64,000 nt of DNA, from NCBI RefSeq assembly GCF_021234875.1, contig NZ_JAJQVM010000003.1, positions 206,739 through 270,738 on the forward strand, given 5' to 3'. Positions within the stretch are counted from its first letter, which is position 1. Every line of letters starts with the position of its first letter. Below, piece by piece: positions 37,102 through 46,048 of this stretch. Position numbers and translations under genes: made by a program. Below the pieces are notes generated by a model, which worked only from the letters and a program-made list of their open reading frames with translations, was not told where the DNA came from and searched no databases. The stretch comes from Marinibactrum halimedae (GTDB lineage: Bacteria > Pseudomonadota > Gammaproteobacteria > Pseudomonadales > Cellvibrionaceae).

Positions 37102-38259
37102 TTAGGGGCGAACCGGGCAGGCATAGGCCACCGCATGGTCTTGATGGCCGTGTTTCCAAGCGGTATAAGAAAAGCAGGAAAATCTAAGCGCATATTCTTT
37201 TCTTAATAGAACCTCGTCACTGATGTAACCACAAAATCCTTCTTCAACAGCTTGTTGAGTACCGATTTCATAGCGTCTCATTAATTCTTCAGTGGATGTT
37301 GAGTTGAGGTTTTTATTTTTATTCAGTCCTTCTCGGAGGGTTTTCTTGACTTCCTCTATGTTCAATTTATAACGCCCGGTTGCCTCTGCTACATTATGGA
37401 TTAAGGCTTTGCAGGATGCGAATTTACCGTTGGCTAATCCAACACGCCAAAAAATCATGGCATAAACCAGCATGACTTGATTGGCGTAACGAATGGCAAT
37501 GTCATTACAGGCCATGGCAACCATATCCGGGTTACCTGATGCTAAACTGAAGGGATAGATTTTACGAAGAACATTTTCAGATCCATGTAATGCTTCGAAT
37601 TCTTCCCATTTGCGTACCATCATTTCTTGATAAACTTTATTATTGAATGTGGACGAGATTCTGTTGTCGTGTATACGATAGTTGTATAACGGCTCTAAGA
37701 TATAAACCGCTTTGTATAAAGACGATAACTTTATCCACATATCTGTATCGCAGAAATTTTCTTCAATAAAAGGGCCAACTGTGTCGTGGCAAGATCGCTC
37801 ATACATAAACGCGGCATTGCCACGGTGTGAGCAGGTGAGCATTTCATTGGGGAGTTGGTGGTTGTTAAAATTGATGCTTAAGTGTTTGTGGTCGGCATCA
37901 ATATTGAAGTAAGAGGCGTAAGCCCATTTGGCGTCTTTGTCGGAATCTATAGCGGCGACCAATGCCTCTAAAAAGTATTCTGGGCTAGTGTTGTCGGATG
38001 AAATATACGTGATTAATTCGCCAGAACAATGCTGGAGTGCAAAGTTGATTGCGTTGGCGGCACCTCTATTTTCTTGGTAGTAATACGTCAATTTATCGTC
38101 ATCAATGGTTTTTATCCAATCGCCGGTGCCATCGTTTGAGCCATCATCCACAACGATCAGTTCAAAATCTTGATAAATTTGATTTAAGGCAGTAGGAATA
38201 GCGCTTTTTAAGTAATCTAAATCATTGTAGGTGGGAAGAATTACAGAAACTCTTGGCAT
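37102..38259 (-). CDS. family 2 glycosyltransferase
   Basis: A 385-residue GT-A glycosyltransferase. The domain starts at the N-terminus (PRVSVILPTYNDLDYLKSA), with the nucleotide-binding VVDDGSNDGT, a DXD-like motif replaced by SSDNTSP, and ENFCDTDMW later as the acceptor-side motif. The C-terminal part (about 230-385) is helical and of unknown role. A longer open frame begins at 38397, but those 46 residues do not resemble the family, and the internal ATG at 38259 is preferred. It is first in the polysaccharide operon, 69 bp before wbpB. Confidence 0.86.
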   Translation of the reverse strand: MPRVSVILPTYNDLDYLKSAIPTALNQIYQDFELIVVDDGSNDGTGDWIKTIDDDKLTYYYQENRGAANAINFALQHCSGELITYISSDNTSPEYFLEALVAAIDSDKDAKWAYASYFNIDADHKHLSINFNNHQLPNEMLTCSHRGNAAFMYERSCHDTVGPFIEENFCDTDMWIKLSSLYKAVYILEPLYNYRIHDNRISSTFNNKVYQEMMVRKWEEFEALHGSENVLRKIYPFSLASGNPDMVAMACNDIAIRYANQVMLVYAMIFWRVGLANGKFASCKALIHNVAEATGRYKLNIEEVKKTLREGLNKNKNLNSTSTEELMRRYEIGTQQAVEEGFCGYISDEVLLRKEYALRFSCFSYTAWKHGHQDHAVAYACPVRP

Positions 38260-38504
38260 AATAATTAGTCTTTTATAGTTGAATAAGCTATTTGGCGCTA
38301 GTTCATCAAATTCAATAATGATTACTGGTTGTGTATTTTTATTGTGTATTTCCAAATAATGTTGTTGTTCAGTGTCAAAAAAACATCGACAAATCAATTA
38401 TAGGATATGATCAGCAAGGGGCGTGCCATTTTTAATTTTTTTGGAGGTAGGGGAGGAAGTTCAGTGAGGGGGTGTCGCCACTCCTTGGCGATTCAAGTTG
38501 GTGT

Positions 38505-40022
38505 TTATTCAATAATTTTAATTTTTTCCCCTGGTATGGGCTCCCCTCTCGGATAGTAACCATTAATTAATCGTAAATATTCTTCGCCGTATTTTCCCAG
38601 TTTAAGAGAGCGGGCAAGCCTTGGGAACGTCGTGTTTTTATTGGCGGTTACGTATTTAATGACTTTGGATTTGCGTTTTTTGGGAGAGGCCTTGGGGCGT
38701 ACCGGTTTAAAACTTTTGATGGTCTTTAAAAAGAGCTTGTCGTAATCCGTCTTGTTTTCCTGTGTGTTGACTTTACCTTGTAGAAGATAGGCTCGGCTAC
38801 CTTGGGCTAATAGCGCGACACGAGAGTCTTCGGTTAAATCCCCTGTGCCTTTTGGAATGATACCTGTGTGGCCTCGTAACCCGAATTGCGCGATGGGTTC
38901 TGATTGCCTTAATAATCCAATACTGAATTTATCTCTAAGAAAGGCTTCATAATTAGGTTGCTGTAAACGGTCAATGGTTAAAGTCATTTCAGCGCTGTTG
39001 TCGGCGGGGCGTCCAACAATGGCTTTGGTTTCGTTTTTGACTTCCCATTCTTTGGGGAACAGTAACGTAAAACCTAAGCGATTATGTGTATAGCGCGTGC
39101 CGTCTTCTTCCTTTTTTTTCTCCGCTTGTTTTTGGGCGCGATCGAAATTTTGCCCCCAGACGAGCCCTTCGGTTTTTTCTCGGAACAGGGCTTCGTTTTT
39201 GCTCGTGCTTGGTGCCGTCTCTTTATCGCCATTGAGAATTTTATGAGCTTCTGCAATGGCCTCTTGTAATCGCTTATCGTTTCTTGGGTGGGTAGAAAAT
39301 ACGCCGTGATAGGATCTGGGTTTCTTGCCGGCATCACGGGCTTGTTGTTTGGAAAAACGTTCGTGGTCTTTAAGTACACCGATGACTTCAATCATGGCGT
39401 TGGGGTCGTAACCGGCGGCTCGTAAGTATTTGGCGCCGAAGCTGTCGGCTTCTAACTCCATTTCACGTCCATAGCCGGCAATGGCGGAATCTGTCCACTG
39501 CGCGGCCGCTGAGGCGACGGTGGAGCTGCCGGTGAGGATGCCGGTCATAACGGCACCTACATCTCGCCCTAGGCGAGCGGATTCTTGACGCACGGAGTGC
39601 CGGGCGGTGATGTGGGCAATTTCATGGCCTAATACAGCGGCGAGTTGAGCTTCGTTATCGAGGTAGGCGATTAACCCTCGGTTGATGTAGACATATCCGC
39701 CGGGCAGGGCAAAAGCGTTAATGTCTGGGCTGTCGATAATGGTGAAATGGTAGGTGATGTCGGGCCGATCCCCAGCGGCCGCAAGCTTTTGCCCTATGCT
39801 GTTGATGTATTGGCTAAGCTCTTCATCGTCGTAGGTGGGGATTTTTTCCATCATTTCTTCATGGAGTTTTTTGCCCAGTTTTATTTCTCGGCTTTCTGAC
39901 ATGGTCACCGTATCAATCCCACCGGTGGCAGGGTTGATAGAGCAGCTTGTGATGTGCAAGCTTGAGAAAAGGATGGTGGTCAGTGCCAGCGTTTTCCGAA
40001 ATAGGGTAAAGGAGTGCATCAT
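38505..40022 (-). CDS. M48 family lipoprotein metalloprotease
   Basis: A 505-residue zinc protease anchored as a lipoprotein (lipobox ITSC, Cys27). The catalytic HEIAH motif is at residues 133-137 and the third ligand Glu191 in MELEADSFGA. FALPGGYVYINRGL is the usual M48 edge strand. After the protease domain a 200-residue extension ends in a LysM-like segment (RSLKLGKYGEEYLRLINGYY...PGEKIKIIE). Related BepA/YfgC and LoiP proteins act in outer-membrane quality control. It is the last gene of the long envelope operon, 8 nt after its neighbour. Confidence 0.93.
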   Translation of the reverse strand: MMHSFTLFRKTLALTTILFSSLHITSCSINPATGGIDTVTMSESREIKLGKKLHEEMMEKIPTYDDEELSQYINSIGQKLAAAGDRPDITYHFTIIDSPDINAFALPGGYVYINRGLIAYLDNEAQLAAVLGHEIAHITARHSVRQESARLGRDVGAVMTGILTGSSTVASAAAQWTDSAIAGYGREMELEADSFGAKYLRAAGYDPNAMIEVIGVLKDHERFSKQQARDAGKKPRSYHGVFSTHPRNDKRLQEAIAEAHKILNGDKETAPSTSKNEALFREKTEGLVWGQNFDRAQKQAEKKKEEDGTRYTHNRLGFTLLFPKEWEVKNETKAIVGRPADNSAEMTLTIDRLQQPNYEAFLRDKFSIGLLRQSEPIAQFGLRGHTGIIPKGTGDLTEDSRVALLAQGSRAYLLQGKVNTQENKTDYDKLFLKTIKSFKPVRPKASPKKRKSKVIKYVTANKNTTFPRLARSLKLGKYGEEYLRLINGYYPRGEPIPGEKIKIIE

Positions 40023-40030
40023 GTTATCTC

Positions 40031-40786
40031 CTATTGCTGGGCTTGCGCCGCTTTGGCATTAAAAAAATTGCGTAATTGTTCTCCCATGCCTTTGCAGGCA
40101 TTGTTTTGAACGCGGGCGATAAGGGGAATGGGTACGACCACCGCTGGCATATAAGAAGTACCTTGGGCGTCGGCACTGATTTGGCCTCGATTTTCACGAT
40201 GATGATAATCCCAGATGGTGGCTTCGTAATCCGACTCTTTATCCCATGTGCCAAAACCAAAACACCCTGCACCCCCAACACTGATTGAGCAACCGATAGA
40301 GCCTGAGCTATTGGTGGTTTCGGTATTGCCATCTACCCAGACAATGTAGCGAATGTTAAAGGCATCGATGGCTTGGGCTACTGCTTCATTTTTCAAAAAA
40401 CGATTCAGATCTTTAACGCGCATAGGTGCGGTGCGAGGTTCAAACCACGGGTATAAGCTATCGGTGAAGGTTTGTTCTTCAATAATATTGAGCCCATTAT
40501 TGCCGTTTGACATCACATTACCAATGCAGCTGATTAAGTCTGGCTCAGTTTCATAATCACTGGAGTGGCGTCGGCCCAAAATCACCACGGACTGATGAGA
40601 CTCGATGGTGATGTCGGCATCGGCTTGTTTGTGTTCATCAATGGTAATCGTGGTGCAGCCGTTGAGGGTGATGAAAGTGGTGATGAACAGTAAGGTAAGC
40701 CATGAACGTGGAAGCGCCCACGAGGAAGAAAAACGTGAGGAAAGGGAATAGGAAGTTTGAGTTAGTATCACAGGTGATTGCGTCAT
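40031..40786 (-). CDS. putative lipoprotein of envelope operon
   Basis: A 251-residue exported protein with a signal helix (TLLFITTFITLNGC) and Cys as lipidation site. No known domain was recognised. The centre has a short Gly/Cys region (GCSISVGGAGCFGFG). An upstream GTG at 40825 would overlap the previous gene; the ATG at 40786 has an AAAGG site and is preferred. It lies between another lipoprotein and the M48 protease, so it probably serves the same envelope complex. Confidence 0.78.
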   Translation of the reverse strand: MTQSPVILTQTSYSLSSRFSSSWALPRSWLTLLFITTFITLNGCTTITIDEHKQADADITIESHQSVVILGRRHSSDYETEPDLISCIGNVMSNGNNGLNIIEEQTFTDSLYPWFEPRTAPMRVKDLNRFLKNEAVAQAIDAFNIRYIVWVDGNTETTNSSGSIGCSISVGGAGCFGFGTWDKESDYEATIWDYHHRENRGQISADAQGTSYMPAVVVPIPLIARVQNNACKGMGEQLRNFFNAKAAQAQQ

Positions 40787-40805
40787 AAGGATTGCCTTTC
40801 GCTTT

Positions 40806-41519
40806 TTACGTTTTAGGGCGTGCACTCACTGAGTTGGTTGGGACAGGCCGAGGTTTATTTTCCTCTAACCACGTTCGAATCTCCGGTACTTTCACAAACC
40901 CAATGGATAAAGTGGCGCCCAAATCCCTTAATGCGACGGAAATTGCTTGGTTCATTGCCTCTTCTTTAGATTGTAGAAAAGCACTGGGGGTTTTGCCGTA
41001 GGCGCTCATAAGCCAGTCGGCGACCAAATCACCGTTAGCGTTAAACACTTGCATGTGATATTTGATCCAAACTTCGTAAATTTTGATGCGGGTTTCTTTT
41101 GGTGAAGAATATTGAAATTCTTTGATTTGTGGGTATAAAACCAAGTCGTAGTTGCCTGCGCCGGATTCGTGGTTTTCTAATATGTGGTTTTCTAATATAT
41201 TGACGTCTGCAAACATCGCGGGAAAAATTTGATCGAATAATCGTGTGTGTGCATCCCCCGCTTCAATCACCCATTTATCTCGATTTTTATCTTCTTCTTT
41301 ATAAGTGAAACTTTTTAATGCTTCGTCATAGACTACCCCCATTGTGATACCCACCTGTGGCACAATGGGGGAAGGAAATTCAGTATCCACAACGAGTGAA
41401 TTTGTACAGCTGGCTAAGAAAAAGGGAAGGGCGAATAGGAGTATTGCCATATTACGTCGTGCCCGTTGGTGGTAATCCCTAATTTGTCTTAGTGTGTTAC
41501 GTTGTGGTTGAGAAAACAT
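40806..41519 (-). CDS. putative lipoprotein of envelope operon
   Basis: A 237-residue protein with a basic n-region (RQIRDYHQRARRN), hydrophobic helix and lipobox LASC. No family was recognised; an alternating pattern (YDLVLYPQIKEFQY, RIKIYEVWIKYHMQVFN) suggests a beta-rich periplasmic domain, and the C-terminus is Pro-rich. The start is uncertain: ATGs at 41549, 41519 and 41450 are possible; 41519 has a weak GAAG site. A 15-bp perfect duplication encodes the repeated ILENH. Confidence 0.75.
   Translation of the reverse strand: MFSQPQRNTLRQIRDYHQRARRNMAILLFALPFFLASCTNSLVVDTEFPSPIVPQVGITMGVVYDEALKSFTYKEEDKNRDKWVIEAGDAHTRLFDQIFPAMFADVNILENHILENHESGAGNYDLVLYPQIKEFQYSSPKETRIKIYEVWIKYHMQVFNANGDLVADWLMSAYGKTPSAFLQSKEEAMNQAISVALRDLGATLSIGFVKVPEIRTWLEENKPRPVPTNSVSARPKT
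41169..41198. repeat. perfect 15-bp tandem duplication in a lipoprotein gene
   Basis: GTGGTTTTCTAATAT occurs twice without mismatch and encodes ILENH twice in frame. Confidence 0.92.
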
Positions 41520-41589
41520 CGCTTCACTCTTCTGTAAAAATAGAAACATGATGGTCGTTGCGTTCTGTTTCGATAATGGGGATGTAGTT

Positions 41590-41615
41590 ATCCCCGGTAA
41601 TCATCCCCGGTAATC
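41590..41615. repeat. perfect 13-bp tandem duplication across a stop codon
   Basis: ATCCCCGGTAATC is present twice and spans the 3' end of the second vWA gene, so the duplication includes its stop codon. Confidence 0.9.
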
Positions 41616-42608
41616 GTTTAAGCCAACAAACGTGCCGCCATTGCGGCGAGTTAATTCTCGCATCAGTGCGGCAAAGCGAATGCCGGTGGTTTGCAAATTA
41701 CTGGGTCGTGCAAATTGCACCGGAAAGCCAACGGCATGAATTCGCACCATCGGCTCGCCTTTTTCATTTTTTTTATTGATTCGATCAACGGTATCCACCA
41801 CTGATTTAATTGATCGGCCCGTAAATTCATCCCCCAGTACGTACAAACTGATTTTTTTATCGGGGTCATAAAACGTGCGAATGGCTTTTTGAATACCTTC
41901 CACTGGGCTGGAATTACTGAAGGGGTTCCAGCCACGCAGCCGCTGTAAAATAATTTCTCGCCTGCCGGGGGTATCGGGAATCCATTTCCCACGATAATTT
42001 TTAAACATGTAATCGCCCATGTCGTTCATGACTTGAATGCCTTTTACATTGGGGTAAATGTCGAGAATATTCACCATTTCTTGCATCATTCGATCCCAAC
42101 CATAATTGAACATACTGCCGGAGGTATCAATAATAAAAATTATGTATTCGCTGTCGACGGGGATACCGCCAATGATGTTGTTTTGCCGCTGATAATTTTT
42201 ACCCAGCAATCGTTCCATTTCCGCCGTTAATGATTGCAAGGCCAGTTCTAACTCTCCTTTTACAATACTGTCGACACTGCTGGCTTGAGAGACTTGTGCG
42301 TATTTGGCCTGAAGGGTTGCCAGTTCTGTTCGTAAAATGGCAATGCGTTTTTTTTCGGTATCCAGTTGTTCATGTTTCGCGTTGAGGTTGCGATTAAAAA
42401 TGGCGGTTTCGCCCCGAATAGTAAACAGTTGTTCTTGAAGGTTAGCGACTAAACCATCCAGCTTTACCGCAGAGTCTTCCAGTGCGGTAGGGGCGGTGGT
42501 TTTGGTAATCATGAGCAAGAGAACAATCGCTCCAAAACCACAGCACACCACATCCAAAAAGGACATGCTGGACTCTTCATTGCTTCGACGTCGAGTACGG
42601 ATGCTCAT
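41601..42608 (-). CDS. membrane-anchored vWA protein with ExbD/TolR-like N-terminus
   Basis: A 335-residue protein. One membrane helix follows a basic tail (RTRRRSNEESSMSFLDVVCCGFGA...), an arrangement similar to ExbD/TolR/MotB and also present in the next upstream gene. A coiled coil (about 60-135) leads to a vWA domain with a complete MIDAS motif (FIIDTSGSMFNYG). The later NPFSNSSPVEGI and YVLGDEFTG are typical of the fold. The domain should lie in the periplasm. The ATG at 42608 is preferred to the TTG at 42632. It probably partners the TolQ-like channel. Confidence 0.85.
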   Translation of the reverse strand: MSIRTRRRSNEESSMSFLDVVCCGFGAIVLLLMITKTTAPTALEDSAVKLDGLVANLQEQLFTIRGETAIFNRNLNAKHEQLDTEKKRIAILRTELATLQAKYAQVSQASSVDSIVKGELELALQSLTAEMERLLGKNYQRQNNIIGGIPVDSEYIIFIIDTSGSMFNYGWDRMMQEMVNILDIYPNVKGIQVMNDMGDYMFKNYRGKWIPDTPGRREIILQRLRGWNPFSNSSPVEGIQKAIRTFYDPDKKISLYVLGDEFTGRSIKSVVDTVDRINKKNEKGEPMVRIHAVGFPVQFARPSNLQTTGIRFAALMRELTRRNGGTFVGLNDYRG

Positions 42609-42666
42609 GGGCAGATTCTCATTCAGCGACAAACTCGTCGTTAATTAGCGGTTTATTACTCATAAA

Positions 42667-43746
42667 TCAGGGCCAGTCTCGAGACGGCGTAATAAAAGCG
42701 CCGTCTGTGGCTTGGGCCAATTGCCAGTATACGGCAGAGGCCATTGGGTCGCCTTCCATGGGCAATAAAATCACGTTCATCGGAATGCCTCGCGGAATTT
42801 CATCAATGGCTTCTCGATACAATTTTACCCGTTCTGGCCCCGTAATGGTGGGGCCCTTGGGTTTTTTTCTGCCTTGGGTTGGCAGGCCGTCGGTAATTAA
42901 AAATATGTTGTCGGGCAAAGGGTCGAGTTGTTGAAAGGCCACAAAAGTATTGAACAAATTGGTGCCGCTGTTGGGGACGATTTTCCTCATATTGGCGATC
43001 GATTGTTCCAGTTGGGCTTTATCACCCACGTTTAACCACTGGGATTCAGTGCCTGTTAGCGCGGCTTGCGTTTGGGTATTGAAGGCGTAAATTTGATAGT
43101 CGGTTTCGGGGGGCATTTGGGCAACAAGCCACTCGACAATGGCTAAGGCTTTCTGCCATTTTTGAGAGCCGACTTTGATGTCGTCGCTCATGTTTTTTCG
43201 ACGAATGATATTAATCATGGAATCATCCAACATGCTGGAGGAGGCATCCAGCAAAATCAGCATATTGGCGCCGCCCAATTTAAGGCCCGTAAGGTATTGC
43301 CGGTCACCTTGTCCTAAAAATTGACGAACGTTATTGGCGCGGTCTTCTTGTTCGGATTCAATTTGTTGACGCTCAATTTCCAGTTGTTTGAGTTTGTCTT
43401 TTAAGGATTGGATTTGTTGATCTTGGTCTTCATCGTTCAGCTCAACAATTTTGCTTCTCACCGCATCAATGTCTTTGTTGATGATACGTGCTAACCCTTG
43501 AGCTTCCCTCAGCCGTTGATCTATGTCGGACACGGTATTTTTAATGTCGACTAATTTTTCTTTTCCATCGAGCACTTCTTCTTCCAACAGGTTTACTTCT
43601 GCTTGCAGGTCGAGATTTTGCTCGTCGACGCGGTTATCCACATCGTGTTTGATGATTAAAAAAATCAGCGCAACCGCCCCAAAACCGCAGGACATGATGT
43701 CCAGAAATGAGAGGCTAAACGTGGAAAAACGGCGTTTGCGAGCCAT
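42667..43746 (-). CDS. membrane-anchored vWA protein with ExbD/TolR-like N-terminus
   Basis: A 359-residue paralogue of the next gene. It has a basic N-terminus (MARKRRFSTFSL), a single helix with the motif SFLDIMSCGFGAVALIFLII, a long coiled coil (about 40-145) and a vWA domain with MIDAS DASSSMLDDS, plus TDGLPTQGRK. The topology is N-in, C-out, with the vWA domain in the periplasm. It begins 5 nt after the Hsp70-like gene. Two such adjacent paralogues suggest a heteromeric assembly around the channel protein. Confidence 0.87.
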   Translation of the reverse strand: MARKRRFSTFSLSFLDIMSCGFGAVALIFLIIKHDVDNRVDEQNLDLQAEVNLLEEEVLDGKEKLVDIKNTVSDIDQRLREAQGLARIINKDIDAVRSKIVELNDEDQDQQIQSLKDKLKQLEIERQQIESEQEDRANNVRQFLGQGDRQYLTGLKLGGANMLILLDASSSMLDDSMINIIRRKNMSDDIKVGSQKWQKALAIVEWLVAQMPPETDYQIYAFNTQTQAALTGTESQWLNVGDKAQLEQSIANMRKIVPNSGTNLFNTFVAFQQLDPLPDNIFLITDGLPTQGRKKPKGPTITGPERVKLYREAIDEIPRGIPMNVILLPMEGDPMASAVYWQLAQATDGAFITPSRDWP

Positions 43747-43751
43747 ATCGG

Positions 43752-45083
43752 TCAGACTACCTCAATAAAATGAAAGTCAGCGCCACCGCAATGCAAGATG
43801 TCACCAGTGGTAATGGAGATTGGCCCGGTTAGCGGTTGTGCATTGAGTTGACAATGTTTTTCACCGGGTGTGAGTAGCCACTGGTCTTCGTGCATGGCGA
43901 TGGTGGTTTCCGTGTCTGAGAGGATTTGTTTCACGGCTTGATCAATGGTGTAAGCACGATGGCCAAGCAGAACATGGGTCGGTTTGTGGCGGCCGGTGGT
44001 CACAACTGCACGTTGTTTTTTCTGCGTAATATGAGTGAGATAGGGCGTGTCCTCGTCGGTATGTGAAGCACACCAGTCGTGTAAATACGACAGCGCGTTG
44101 AGGGCAATGACATTGGCGGGTAATGCATTGGCGTTCGGTAATGCTTTGGCCAATCCGGGCAACTGAGCGTCGTCGTGTGTGATCCATAAAGCCGGAGCGT
44201 TAGCCCCTTCTGAATGGACGGCCCGATGTAAACGTTCATAGAGCGCTTGGGATTCTTCCAGCAAGGTATCTGCATTGAGTTTAATGGTGTGGTTCTCAAG
44301 GCTGATGCGGTGCTCTCCCTGTTCTAATTGTGCCAACCATGTGGGTAGCTGGTCGTAGAGGGCCTGTTCGGCAGTGGCATTGTGGGTGGGATTGTAGCGG
44401 GTTTGTTGAATGAATTGATCGCACACAACCTGCGCCCAGATATCTTGTAAATCCAGAATGCCGCAGCCTGGCACCACACGACTGCCGATGACAGACGCGA
44501 TGCCCTGAGTGACATGAATGTCAGTGATCAGGGCTTGGTGTAGTTGCAGTTGTACTGTTCGGTGTGGGCCGTCTGGGAGTTCGGCACACATCATCAGTGC
44601 GTCGTCCACGATGCAGTGAACGTGAATACCCAAGCCTTGGGCGATGCCGAGTAATAATGTCAGTTGCTCCTCGCTAAAGCTGGCCGGGGCCATGAAAACC
44701 GCCGACGCCAGTGGAAAACCGGCTTCGGTGCTGTCGAGTTGCAGTTGTTTTAAATGGTGATAGGCCAAATCTGCAGTATGGCGAATCACTCCGGCGGCGT
44801 TTTTCAGAGGCTCGACACTGAGCTGATTCCAGTAATACGTATTGGCATTGCGAGGGTGCTCTCGGTAATGGGATTTGGCCATGGCACCGAACCCACAGTG
44901 CTGTTCATCAAACATGGCAAAGCCTGGGCTTTCAATCACCGCCGATTCATCTAGCTGCCATGGGGTGTCTGGTTGATTGGGTGTGGTTTGCACGGTATAC
45001 AGCTTGATGAGGTTGTCGTGCAGATGAATGACTGCCGTTTGATTGTTAGTCGTAGTTTGATTGTTAGTCGTAGAAGGTGTCAT
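43752..45083 (-). CDS. Hsp70/actin-like fold protein with FHA-like C-terminal region
   Basis: A 443-residue cytoplasmic protein with no membrane segment. The region around residues 120-165 (VFMAPASFSEEQLTLLLGIA...HCIVDDALMMCAE) resembles an Hsp70/FtsA-type ATPase lobe, while canonical phosphate loops are degenerate. The last 75 residues (HVLLGHRAYTI...QLNAQPLTGPISITTGDIL...FHFIEV) resemble an FHA domain but lack the R/S/N phosphopeptide residues. It is sandwiched between the TolQ-like channel (7 nt) and the vWA genes (5 nt), so it may regulate the motor from the cytoplasm. These fold calls are inference. Confidence 0.65.
   Translation of the reverse strand: MTPSTTNNQTTTNNQTAVIHLHDNLIKLYTVQTTPNQPDTPWQLDESAVIESPGFAMFDEQHCGFGAMAKSHYREHPRNANTYYWNQLSVEPLKNAAGVIRHTADLAYHHLKQLQLDSTEAGFPLASAVFMAPASFSEEQLTLLLGIAQGLGIHVHCIVDDALMMCAELPDGPHRTVQLQLHQALITDIHVTQGIASVIGSRVVPGCGILDLQDIWAQVVCDQFIQQTRYNPTHNATAEQALYDQLPTWLAQLEQGEHRISLENHTIKLNADTLLEESQALYERLHRAVHSEGANAPALWITHDDAQLPGLAKALPNANALPANVIALNALSYLHDWCASHTDEDTPYLTHITQKKQRAVVTTGRHKPTHVLLGHRAYTIDQAVKQILSDTETTIAMHEDQWLLTPGEKHCQLNAQPLTGPISITTGDILHCGGADFHFIEVV
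45037..45072. repeat. perfect 18-bp tandem duplication at a gene start
   Basis: GTTTGATTGTTAGTCGTA is present twice without mismatch; it doubles the TTNNQT segment near the N-terminus of the Hsp70-like protein. Confidence 0.93.
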
Positions 45084-45090
45084 CGCAGCG

Positions 45091-45891
45091 TTAACCTCTT
45101 ACCGTTAAAAACCGAAGCAAACGAGAGTCGCAATAGTTCTCGGTATCAATAACTAAACGCTCCTGCATTAATTGCAACTGGTGTGAGCAAAACATAATAA
45201 AAATGCTGATCACCAAGGCGATAAACGTTGAGTTAAAGGCCACACCCAGGCTGACGGTGACCCCGGCAATGTCACCTTCGACGGCTTTGTGGGCTTGCCC
45301 TAGGGCTTCACCAATCCCACGTACAGTACCGATGAATCCGATGGAGGGAATGGCCCAGGCAATGTAGCGAACCATGGCCAATTCACTGTCGAGCCGGTCT
45401 GATTCGGTTTGGCAGGTTTCTTTGACCGCACCGGCGGCATCGGAGACATTACGAGACGAATCAAATCGTTGCAGGGCTTTCAGAAGAGTGCGCGGCAACA
45501 ACATGGATTGCTGATCGGGCGGGAGTGCTTGCAGTGGACGCGACAGTTCACGGGCGTCTTCGGGCAGTATGCTCACCCCTTCGTTGAGATTGATGAGGGA
45601 GTTCTGCAATAAACGACGTTCGGCAGCGGTTTCTTTGGCTTTGAAAATCATGATCGCCAAGGCCCAAAACATAAGAACAAAACAGGCTTCTTGCTCAAAA
45701 TCGCGCATGACCACAAAGATTGAGCGTTGCACGACGTAAGACTCCCCGGCTTCCTGGCGTTCTAGCTGGTGCTGAATAAGGGCATCGGCCTGCGGACGAA
45801 TCACGGTGACATACACGGCGTGCACGACGATGATGGCGATGATCAGGGCAAACAGTTGATAGATAAATTCCGCAGAGGCGTTGCGCTTCAT
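45091..45891 (-). CDS. MotA/TolQ/ExbB-family proton channel protein
   Basis: A 266-residue inner-membrane protein with three or four helices: about 10-32, 65-85, then a hydrophobic pair near 170-245. The family signature is strong: IAWAIPSIGFIGTVRGIGEALGQA and GVTVSLGVAFNSTFIALVISIF, the two pore-lining helices. Such proteins form pentameric proton channels that drive ExbD/TolR/MotB partners. The partners here are probably the two vWA proteins. A strong AAGGAG ribosome site precedes the start. Confidence 0.93.
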   Translation of the reverse strand: MKRNASAEFIYQLFALIIAIIVVHAVYVTVIRPQADALIQHQLERQEAGESYVVQRSIFVVMRDFEQEACFVLMFWALAIMIFKAKETAAERRLLQNSLINLNEGVSILPEDARELSRPLQALPPDQQSMLLPRTLLKALQRFDSSRNVSDAAGAVKETCQTESDRLDSELAMVRYIAWAIPSIGFIGTVRGIGEALGQAHKAVEGDIAGVTVSLGVAFNSTFIALVISIFIMFCSHQLQLMQERLVIDTENYCDSRLLRFLTVRG

Positions 45892-45984
45892 GAAAGCTCC
45901 TTGGTCGTCGAGCGGGTTAAGTCATTTTGTTTTGTGTGTATTGGTTTTGTATGCGTATTGGTTTCGTCTGTGTAATGCGTGTTG

Positions 45985-46022
45985 TTGTTCGGTAGTTATT
46001 GTTCGATAGCTGTTGTTCAATA
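45985..46022. repeat. 14-bp tandem repeat, 2.7 copies, before the channel gene
   Basis: TTGTTCGGTAGTTA, TTGTTCGATAGCTG and a partial TTGTTCAATA follow each other in the 158-bp gap upstream of the channel gene. Confidence 0.8.
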
Positions 46023-46048
46023 TTGGCCTGTTTTAAAAAACGCCGAAC

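Noticed and set aside
38260..38397. N-terminal extension of the glycosyltransferase
   Set aside because: The extra 46 residues do not resemble the GT2 fold, which normally begins with the VSVILPTYN strand near the start.
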